From Macrothele yani (taxonomy: Eukaryota > Arthropoda > Arachnida > Araneae > Macrothelidae): a DNA stretch of 64,000 bases. Location: assembly GCA_039090855.1 (NCBI GenBank), contig CM077024.1, positions 64,937,594 to 65,001,593 of the forward strand, written 5' to 3'. Numbering within the stretch: position 1 is the first letter of the stretch; every line of letters starts with the position of its first letter. Positions 55,692 to 64,000 of the stretch are shown here, piece by piece. The notes beneath the pieces are model-generated. The model did not search any database and had not been told where the DNA came from. It saw only the letters and a program-made list of their open reading frames with translations. The position numbers and the translations under genes were made by a program.

Positions 55692-55843
55692 TGAAAACAA
55701 ATACATAATAATGTTTCCGCTATGTTGTGTCATCAATTACGTAAATATAAGGTTTTCCTGTTCCTGCAGTTATTTGTATTGTGCATCATCACCAGTATTT
55801 ATGGTGTTCTTATACTGTCCTTATAATTATGAGCAGCAGTGTA

Positions 55844-56227
55844 TGTCGTACCTCGCATAATCCGAATTGAAATCTTTCCTAAACAAAAATGCATCAACGT
55901 TTTAACTGTGTTCAATCCACTGTCGTGCTTAAAACATTAGAAATACAGCCTTTACATATTGAGTTTGTTCTGAGAGTGGGTATGTGCTTCCTGTAAATTT
56001 AGTACCGATAAAGCACAAAGCTGCACACAGATTAAAAGTAAAAGTAGCTTTAACTCAGTCAGAAGCAATTAAGGTTTGTGCTTAATTGCTTCTAACTGAG
56101 TTAAAAGCGACTCAAACATTTTCGACGAGTTCAGTGTCTCAGATTGACTGTAAGCTAAATTCAAGTATCACTCGCCGTCATTAACATTACCGAAAAGTCA
56201 CAAAATTTAACCAATCAATACCTTAGA
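55844..56227. repeat. Spacer containing a 27-bp inverted repeat
   Basis: The arms 56,047-56,073 and 56,081-56,108 pair with one mismatch and one extra base around GTTTGTG. The surrounding sequence is unrecognised. Confidence 0.85.
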
Positions 56228-56455
56228 CATTTTTTTTTGTTTCGGGTTTAACGGCAGCCAGCAGCAACTCTAAGGGCTGTAATGTACCTCCTGTCCCTGA
56301 TTAAGGGGCACTTAAGTAAGCACTAGTTTGAGGGAGGGGCTACTACCGCAAGACTAGCACGTCGCCTAAGTGTCCTCCAGGGATCAAGCCAGGGTCGAGC
56401 TCAGACGACTAATCCGAAGCATATGCCTCTGACTACCCAGCCACCGGGGAGGTAT
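56228..56455 (-). mobile_element. tRNA-derived SINE S1, diverged
   Basis: The minus strand begins CCTCCCCGGTGGCTGGGTAG, with a weak B box (TCGACCCTGGCTTGATCC), TTGCGGTAGTAGCCCC, GGGACAGGAGGTACATT and GTTGCTGCTGGCTGCCG. Recognisable but older than the 39.6-kb copy. Confidence 0.75.
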
Positions 56456-56837
56456 TTTAAGTTCTCAAAAGAGAGAGTGAATGTTAAAATAGAGCAATTA
56501 AATGGCTGCAAAATTCATAGTTTTTTCGTTTGTTTGGTTTTTAATTTCTTTTTCGATAACATAGGTTCTCGTTAAGCTGAATTCTGAGAAGTGTGAAATA
56601 AAACAAAAAAAATAAAACAAAAATTATTTTGTCTGAAACTTTAGCAACAGAAAACTGCAAAAGAAGAATCAAGCTGAGTTCCTCTTTTCGGATTGAAAAG
56701 GTCTTTCAGTGTCAAAATAATTTCTCCATTATTTCGTTTTGCTTTGAAGTCCCCATAAGGTTTCAATTGAAACTAAAATAGTCCCTTTGAAGGGAATATA
56801 GATGCCCGCAATTTTTGCCACCAAATGTTTGAGGCGA

Positions 56838-56966
56838 AAAAAAAATAACTGAGACTAACATCTTATAACGGCGTAAATTTCTCCGTCATTTTTAGTCTAC
56901 GCCGGGATTCGAACCCGAGGCCGCTTATTCCGGAACAAGTCACTCTACCAACTGAGCTACGCAGAC
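56838..56966 (-). mobile_element. tRNA-derived SINE S2 with a tRNA-like head
   Basis: On the minus strand 56,966-56,895 is a 72-nt tRNA-like head. The acceptor ends GTCTGCG and CGTAGAC pair, the A box TAGCTCAGTTGG and B box GGTTCGAATCC are perfect, and the T arm pairs. The anticodon stem (ACTTG/ATAAG around TTCCGGA) does not pair properly, so it is not a functional tRNA. It is followed by TAAAAATGACGGAGAAATTT, the S2 body also found at 32.5 kb, then TTATAAGATGTTAGTCTC and a T/A-rich end. Confidence 0.72.
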
Positions 56967-56969
56967 ATT

Positions 56970-57540
56970 GTTCTGATTGCTATGTGCCTTTATGTCGTGT
57001 GCGTCCTGCTGGCAGGTACGTCACAATCTCATCTCATTTTTTCCTCTTTCTTTCTTGGAAAGGCCTATACCCATATACAGTATATATGTCTGTACCTATG
57101 CTAGGGTTTGGTTTATTCATCTGATGGTGGAAACTCGAAAGGTCTTATGATTTAATGTTTTACTTTTAATTTGTGTGCAGTTAAATGTTTTTAAAGTTCA
57201 CTTGAGTTTGGGATTTTTAAATGTATAAAATTTTCATGTCATGCACCGAAGGTTGCTGCCTTGAATATTGATTAATTTATATATTGATTAATAAAGAAAT
57301 GTGAAATTGATATTAGAAAGGGAAATTTCTGAAGTTTGCGTTCAATTTTTTTCTTTCGATTTTCTTTTATCGGCATATCTTGGAAACTTTGGTGGGATAC
57401 AGTAAGAACGTTTCTTTCTAAGAATACCTTCTATGCAATTGTATTTTGCAAAAATATACACTTTATTTCTTCGCTCGTATACTGGGTGCTGAAGTTTTGA
57501 CGTCAATTCCAATTACGCTTTTATTTTTGTTTTGTTTTGT
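56970..57540. other. Spacer, nothing recognised
   Basis: No supported feature. Confidence 0.4.
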
Positions 57541-57544
57541 TTGT

Positions 57545-57592
57545 TTTGTGGTTTAACGACCACTGTGAGCAACTCGAATGGGCAGAAGATCA
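57545..57592 (-). mobile_element. S1 SINE 3' fragment
   Basis: Only the end of the S1 body remains (GAGTTGCTCACAGTGGTCG, TTAAACCAC with an A-rich tail). Likely a 5'-truncated insertion. Confidence 0.7.
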
Positions 57593-57599
57593 TTGCGTT

Positions 57600-58503
57600 T
57601 TGTTGCCTGATCAGCTGTTATTTATAATTGATACGCAAGCCCAAATTGTGAATGAGTCTTAACTTGCACACTAAACTACAGTTAACTGTTTCGACTCTCA
57701 TTCCAAGTCCGATGCATTGCCTGGTAAACAATAGCTTGACGACGTCGAAATCTTATTTGAACGTCGATACCAGCAGAAGGAAAAATGTTTTCAACCCTTA
57801 GTGTAATACTGGTCATAGCTGGAGTTTAGAGTTGGATAAACGGAGGATGCACTGTGGTTCACTTTATGTTAAACTATCAGTTTAACGCTAGTTTCAGCTG
57901 TGGTCTACAAACAGTTCAACTGCTACTTTACAGTGGCTTAACAAGTTGGTACCCAATCATCATTGTAACAATAGTTTTAGCTATGACATATGCATGACTA
58001 AACGACAGCTCTACGGACGTTTAACGTGTCGAACGACAGTCGAAACCGTATACAACGAAGTTGAGTCAAAAACATTCGATATATGTGAAACTTGTTATAA
58101 ATGGATAAACAAAAAAAGACCTTTTTTGGAATATTACATTATGTCAGGTTAAAACTAGTGAATCATAAAAAAATCAATTAATCGAATGGAAATACAATAA
58201 TACTTGTCAATTGAAAATTATAGCTAACAAAATGATATGAGTGAATCTGCAGTAAGCAAAACATTTAAAAAATGCAAAAACTAAAGTAACTGACAAACTT
58301 TGAAATTCATCTATTACATGTTTCCTCGGAATATATGAGCCAATTCTTGCTTGTTTTCTGCTTATCATGATATCTGTTTAAAATGTTTTTCAACATCCTC
58401 TGACGCTCTGGTTAAGATGTTTCTAGATGCAAAATAAATTAAGGTTTTCTAAACAAAGTTGGTGGTGGGAGGGGAAAAAAGACAGCATTTTTCCGAAGAA
58501 ACG
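57600..58503. other. Spacer, nothing recognised
   Basis: A 68-codon plus frame (57,946-58,152) with three Cys near its end matches no family I know. Confidence 0.4.
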
Positions 58504-58505
58504 CA

Positions 58506-59410
58506 CACTATATTGACAACAGTCGCCGGACACCACTTTAAAAGCAAATGAACAGATCCGCTGCGTTGTTAAGATGCGCGGGACAGCTGCAAACGGTATA
58601 AAAACATGCCTGCAGTTGACCACGACCATATCGCGCTGTGAGGTAGAGTGAAAATGTCTCGGCGGGAAAGAACTGACTTTGAGAAAGGAAAGATTGTTGG
58701 GTGTTATATTAGTGGGTTGTCCATAAGAGAAACCAAGAGTCGTTTAAACTTACCCACGTCATTTGTTTTGGATGTACTGAATAAGTGGAAGACACATGGC
58801 GTGTCTGAAGCAGCAAAACGTACCGGCAGGCCAAAGAAAATCAGTGATAGTGGACCTCGAAGCCTCAGAAGAGTCGTTATAGCTAATCGACGGAGTACTG
58901 CACAAGACCTCAGTGTACATGTGAGTAAAAATGCTGGAACCTCGGTATGTACATGTACCATTCGCATAGAACTTCATTCCATGGATTACCGTGGTTGTGC
59001 GGCTGCTCATAAGCCTTTCATCTACACTCGGAATGCTACTCGTCGTTTAGCATGGTGTAAAGAACATTTATCGTGTACCGTAGATCAATGTAAACGGGTC
59101 CTATGGACTGATAAATCCAAATACACGATCCATCAGTCTGATGGCCGTGTGTGGGTATGGTGGCAGCCAGAGCAACGCTATTTACAACAGTGTACTGTTC
59201 CTACGGTCAAGTTTGGAGCTGGCAGTGTACTTGTGTGGGGGTGTTTCTTGTGGTATGGTCCCGGCCCACTGGTTATCGTGGACAAACCTGTTAACCAGCA
59301 CGTTTACCTCGATATTCTAGACAAATATGCCCTGCCAACTCTCTGGCAATACTATGGAACCGAGTCTTGTTGGTACTAGCAGGATAACGCACCGAGCCAT
59401 AAAGCAAGGT
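58506..59410 (+). mobile_element. Tc1-like transposon, family E copy 2, 5' part
   Basis: The left end CACTATATTGACAACAGTCG is preceded by CA, a likely mutated TA. The sequence follows copy 1 (35,922) closely until 59,409 and then switches abruptly to the 3' end of a retrotransposon. The remaining ~350 bp of the Tc1 should lie beyond the window's right end. Confidence 0.87.
58654..59409 (+). pseudogene. Tc1-like transposase, family E copy 2, interrupted
   Basis: From ATG 58,654 ([20 protein letters not shown]) the frame is open for 241 codons, to TAG at 59,377-59,379. It has both DNA-binding helices and VLWTDKSKYTI, where the usual E of TDES is K but the catalytic Asp is kept. WGCFLWYGPGPLVIVDKPVN follows, then the second Asp block after the stop (QDNAPSHKA). 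Compared with copy 1 it lacks that copy's TGA and 1-base deletion, so the two copies decayed independently. The gene is cut at 59,409, before the third catalytic block. Confidence 0.87.
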
Positions 59411-62400
59411 TTCAAAATCGCTTTATTATTATTCCTCATAAGAAAACATAAGAGGGTGACGTACAGTGTTGGGCGTCTCACTGGGAAATAATACAAACTG
59501 TTAAAACATGATGGTATATACACTGCAATTACAATGGGGATGAATAACAAATGCTGCAAGCAAAGCTTATTGCATAAAAATTGCAGGAGAAGTGACAGAG
59601 AGAAACACATCGTGTCACATGATATTGGCTGGCCTTGATTTACAGGATAACACAGGCGAAACAATAGTACACAATTAGAAAAAGAACAGCACAAACACCG
59701 CCGTGAAGGTAAAACATTACATACATGAGATAAAAACACAGCGTGCACAATTGTGCAAGTTATTTAACGAGGGCACCAAAGCAACATAATACAGGCGGGG
59801 TGAAAATAATTAATGTACACGAGTAAGCATGAAAATATACTGAGATGACATTAGCATTCACAATTCAACGGTAGCGTGGATTGCACGAAAAAAAAAATGC
59901 AGAAGGAACAGTAAGATCACAGAGCAAAACTAGGAATGCACACTGGGATGACAAGAGGAATTAACGCAAAATGAAAGCACTGAACGACGCAATAGATGTA
60001 ACTGGTACATTAACAAGACATAATGAACCATATTATACACAGGGATGACCAAATAAAGTACACAATGTGAAGACACGATACAGCGCAAGAAATGTTACAA
60101 GTACAGTAAAAAGCACACGATAAACCATGGGTGCACTCAGGGATGTTATGAGTATATGCATAAAGTGAAAGCACAGGACAAGCCATGGGTTCTGACAGAT
60201 GACAGAATTTATCATAAATTTGTACGTGCATGATCAAAGCATTAACACAATGTGAAAGCACGAAAATAGTATGTACACAATGTAGAATTACAGAACTGTA
60301 CAAAAAATCAAACAGGTGCAAGGAAATGGCTAAACACTAAGAAGGTGTGTGAGTGCGGCAAATATAACAAATGAGAGATAGAGACGTACACCACATGACA
60401 TCTCAAAGTAAAACACACTACAGGAACACGGTGTAATACACTAGGTGCATAGATAGAAAGCACTTAAGATGACCAGGGTACAGCCCCAAGTACATAAAAG
60501 TGACGGGAGGTCACGGAATCAGAGGGCACACTGATAACAATGTAAATATGGTAAAGCATATAGTATGACACGAAGAACAACAATTCAAATGACAAGATCA
60601 CAATGATATGCACACTGAAAACGAGAAAACAAAAACTTGGGTATTACAGCACAGGCTGTAGCTCGATCACATGATAACATTGAGACGAGTCGTAGAGTGG
60701 AGGAGGGGCACCAGGGTGCCACGGAACTCAGCAAAGGAGGTGTAGAATGTCCTAGGGTACTGATAGGTGTAGCAGTCCAGAATCAACCGCAAACCATGGA
60801 GCGACCGGCGCCCAGGTAGCATAGAAGGTGGCTTCTCGACGACTGGAAGAAGCCGACTGGTACTCCAGGCGGAGTCGAGAAAGCAATCGATCTTGAAAAT
60901 TTCACAAAAGTGCTGCGCTGGCCTGGTGTAAAGAGACCGGCGAGGAAACGCTGCGGAGTTGTTGAAGGTATACGTAAATAACGTGTTTAACCAGCACGAA
61001 AAGATAGGCACATACTGACGGAAGAGGCGTAAGTGGATGAGCCCGCAGAAGAAGATGTCTGTAGGCAGTGAACAAAAGATCTTGAGAACAAGAGCGACTG
61101 GCAATCCGGAAAGCCTGGTGGAGGAGATGCATCAGGATGGGACAGTAAAGGTACACGTGAGAAACGTCTGCCTCCTGTGAGCAGAAGGAGCAGAGAGGAG
61201 AGGAGAGAAGGGACATGCGAAAGAGAAAATACGGAACAGGGAGGCGATTATGCAAAAAGAGCCAGTGGGTATTAATTTCAAGAGGGGCGGATAAGGGTGA
61301 GCGGGCAGCGGCCCAGACAAGAGGAACAGAAGCAGGAGGAAACTCGAGAATAGAAAGCGGTGAAGGGGTGGCAAGGTGCACTAGAAAACGATAAAGAGAT
61401 TTAGAGGAGAGAGAGGAGAGAGGAAGAACCGAGTCTGAGAGTCGGAGGAAAAACGGCAGCGGAAGAGGGGCAGAAAAGACAGAGACGAGACCAGTGGGGG
61501 AGACAAGATCAGGGAAAAGCGAAAGAAGTGCAATTAGCAGAGAGTCATAGACCAAATGGGCAGATGGGGACGAGAGAATAGCAGGCGGGAGACCAGAGAA
61601 AGGGCGCCAGGATAGATCCGAGTTAGTGAGGTCTTGTACGGTTACTACACCTGCTCGGAGCCAAGAGGGGAATGAAAAGCAGGGGAGATGGGGGGGATGA
61701 ACAAGGGAGTTGAAGAAGAGGGGTTCAGAAAGATGCTCTAGTGTAGAAGTGGGAGGGGAGCGAATGAGGGGGAGAAAGCGAAGGTGAGTGAGGGCTTCAG
61801 AATATGCAGGTGGGAGTTTGGGGGGGGAAGGACAGCAATCCATGAGAACTAAAGAAAGAAAGGGAAAATGTGGGTTACGCAAGGAGGCAAGAACGTCACG
61901 TACCTGAACTGCGGAAGCCACTGGAGCCGTGAAAAGGTGAATGAAGTTGATCACTCGGCTTGCTTTGTAGCACAGCGCGACATCGGGTAGGCCAGCACCA
62001 CCATAGGAGGGAGGAGCACAGAGTTTGTGGACGTTAATCCAGTGATGACCCGCCCACATTACTCGAGTAAGGCAACGTGTAACCTCCTGGAGACAGAAAA
62101 GCGGGGTCGTAGATGCAATTTAAGAATGCTTGCAGATGGACAGAAGGTATGTCCTGGTGAGATTTGCACGCTGGTAGTAGGACGTACAGAACTGCGCACG
62201 ACACCAGAACGCAGCTGTGCGGAGGAGGCGAGGCTGGAGTTTCGTGCGAGTTGCACTGGATGTAGCTTGTGGTGCGCCTAAGTGCACACCCAGGAAGCGT
62301 TGGGTAGTGGATGACCATGTGGCCCCCCATGGAGCATCCATACGATTGGACCACGACCCGCACCACAATCCAGTGCTCTTAGACGTATTCAGTTCAGCTG

Positions 62401-64000
62401 CAGAACATGAAGCATATGAGGAGAACAAACGACGAAGCAGTTGGAACTGTGAGTCGCTACGAATGCAGACGGTAATGTCATCTGCATATGCAGAGTAAAT
62501 GACTGAGTGATGCCGTGAGCTGGCAACTGATGGTGGAAGTTGTGCTAGGAGAGATGTTTGCAGAGAGCGTAGAAAGGGCTCGACGTCAATCGCAAACAGT
62601 TGACCAGAAAGCGGGCAGCCCTGACGAACTCCCAGCTTGAAGGGAACATGTGCTGTGAGAAAAGATGCCGTCTTGACATGGAAAACGGCGTCCCGGTAGA
62701 GGGAGAGAAGAACAGAGACAAATTGTGGAGGAAAGCCAAAGTGTAACAGGGTTTGTGTTAAATAGGCGTGTGAGATATTATCGAAAGCGGAACGGAGGTC
62801 TAAGGAAAGGAGAGCAAGAGGTTCTGAATTAGTCTTGGCAAGATGAATGAGATCGCGAAGAAGTTGAACATTGGAGGAAAGAGAACGGCCAGGAACAGTA
62901 TAGGTTTGAGAGTCAGCAAGGATGTGAGGAAGGACAGAGTTTAGTCGACGGGAAAGAAGCTTAGTATAGAGTTTATAATCTTGACTGAGAAGAGAAATGG
63001 GGCGCCAATTTCCCAAGTCAAGAGGGTCACCCTTCTTGGGAAATAGGACCACATGTGCGTCCGTGAAACTCCTCGGGAGGGGGAGTATGAGACGGAACTT
63101 GAGGCAGGTTATTGAGAAGATGGGGGAGAGCAGAGGGAGAAGGGGGAGGAGTTTCACTGAACTTGGTGGTATAGAACTGACGAACGTGAGAGCAAATCGC
63201 TGCCGAATCGGATGTGATTTTGCCAGAGGGGAGGCGAAGATGACGAAGCGAGGTAAAAGACTTAAGTGTAGATTCCATTGATGTTAGAAAATCATAGGTG
63301 CATTCCTCCGGATTGAGATGTTTAATACGCAGACGTAAAAGTGCTTGCTGCGCAAGAGGTTTCAGCAAAGGCTGGAGCTCCGCCTGATATGCTGGAAACA
63401 GCGGATCTGACAACCCAATCAGTGCGAGCATCTGCCTGGCGTGATCGAGGCGCCTCTGACTAGAAGTCGTCATGGTGAAGGAAAGTTGCTTGATATGTAA
63501 GAGGAGCTGATGCTTGACATGAAGCCAATACGTCAAGGTACAGGGTGCGGAATGCAACCCTGCGCGACGAGCAGCCAGGAAAGAACGGACAGAGGTACAA
63601 AAGTCAGGATCAGTGAGGAGATTGGAGTCAAACGTCCACGGACGTACAGTCCGAGGGAGTGACGCCGCAACAAACACTGTGAGGGTGACTGTGCAGTGGT
63701 CTGAGGAAGCAGTAGGTTGATGTCGCAACTCGGTAATAGACGCAAGAAGCGGTGTGGAAACGTAAACCCGATCCAAGCGTGCAGTCGATGGAAGCTGACT
63801 CCCAGACGAGCGCCACGTGTGTGAGGTCTTTTTTGGATGTAGGCGCCTATAAGCATCGGTGAAGGAGAAATCAGCAACAAGGTCACGGAGTAGTGCGACG
63901 AGATCCGTCCGACGCTCTCGAGACGAAGGAGAGTGATCCAGTGCCGGGTCAAGGGTGCAATTGAAATCTCCACCCAAGAGCACACGATCCGAAGGCGAGA
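59411..64000 (-). mobile_element. L1/Tx1-like non-LTR retrotransposon, 3' portion
   Basis: Reads leftwards. Endonuclease, reverse transcriptase and a zinc-finger C-terminus lie at 63,985-60,902, followed by a 1.49-kb 3' UTR to 59,411. On the minus strand the 3' end has AATAATAATAAAGCG, an AATAAA signal, and ends ATTTTGAAA against the Tc1 sequence. The 3' UTR has diffuse repeats (on the plus strand AAACCATGGGTGCACTCAGG and AAGCCATGGGTTCTGACAG; several AGTGAAAGCACA-like words). The 5' part, and the matching target duplication, lie beyond the window. Confidence 0.88.
60902..63985 (-). pseudogene. Endonuclease-reverse transcriptase ORF2 (L1/Tx1 clade), two lesions and a deletion
   Basis: The first visible part (63,985-63,100) is the C-terminal half of the APE endonuclease: GGDFNCTLD, SHTWRSSG, ARLDRVYVS and SSDHCTVTL (catalytic Asp-His). 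A linker follows. The frame shifts near 63,100, and RT begins abruptly with RSFTDAHVVLFPKKGD and GNWRPISLLSQDYKLY. The ~80-90 residues that normally precede this appear deleted. RT continues with LLSLDLRSAFDNIS (first Asp), LGVRQGCPLSGQLFAIDVE and SAYADDITV (YADD). TAA at 62,120-62,122 interrupts an otherwise single frame after SICKHS. The C-terminus reads HHWINVHKLCAPPSYGGAG and a CCHC-type zinc finger (CSFCSQEADVSHVYLYC, about 61.15 kb), ending at 60,902. Confidence 0.88.

Larger units (their letters stand above)
52196..55841 (+). mobile_element. Tc3-like transposon, family G, carrying a nested tandem-repeat element
   Basis: The ends CACTGCTGCTCATAATTATA (at least 24 bp perfect inverted repeat) lie between TA at 52,194-52,195 and 55,842-55,843. 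Subtracting the insertion (53,626-55,691 plus its direct repeat) leaves about 1.57 kb, normal for this group. Confidence 0.9.

Noticed and set aside
56895..56966. A genuine tRNA gene on the minus strand
   Set aside because: The A and B boxes are perfect, but the anticodon stem does not pair and a SINE body shared with 32.5 kb follows immediately.
62217..63281. Plus-strand frames over the retrotransposon
   Set aside because: They are antisense to endonuclease-reverse transcriptase coding sequence.

Overview
The window looks like eukaryotic intergenic DNA: AT-rich, no recognisable host exon set, no ribosomal RNA, no bacterial gene order. Almost every recognisable feature is a transposable element, and most are broken. 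The mix (many Tc1/mariner families with TA target duplications, pogo/Tigger and hAT elements, a CR1-like and an L1/Tx1-like non-LTR retrotransposon, and tRNA-derived SINEs) fits an arthropod, and the Tc1 transposase styles recall those common in arachnids. The species assignment is inference only. Layout: 0-12 kb holds a foldback MITE, three Tc1 elements (1.36-2.56 kb minus; 5.48-6.96 kb plus; 10.60-12.01 kb plus), a mariner-type element (9.10-10.04 kb minus) and SINE pieces near 7 kb. 12.85-15.87 kb is a decayed CR1-like retrotransposon. 16-25.6 kb holds SINEs, a decayed Tc1, a long TTA microsatellite, a pogo-type MITE, and a pogo/Tigger element containing a non-autonomous hAT. 27.4-37.7 kb holds two mariner pseudogenes, a Tc1 invaded by a duplicated SINE, a second Tc1 family, and an old mariner split by a Tc1. 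39-42.4 kb has a GC-rich island, SINEs and the best preserved Tc1 transposase (300 codons open). 43.9-55.8 kb is a nested region: two copies of an unusual ~2 kb tandem-repeat element, each inside a different Tc1-like element, with another Tc1 copy (47.6-49.1 kb) between them. 58.5-64 kb is a Tc1 interrupted by an L1/Tx1-like retrotransposon that runs off the window end. The most interesting signal is the ~2 kb tandem-repeat element (44,054-45,986 and 53,626-55,691). Each copy has 11-12 monomers of about 150-160 bp, in a three-type order, and nearly every monomer carries one ACGCCCCCTGGTGG-like box on the same strand. Its reverse complement closely resembles the core DNA motif bound by the insulator protein CTCF. 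The ends (a hairpin at the 3' terminus repeated inverted near the 5' end) suggest a Helentron/Helitron-type non-autonomous element. It could seed arrays of insulator-like sites wherever it lands. No host pathway or operon can be described. The sequences work together only as layers of insertions, whose relative ages can be read from the nesting.
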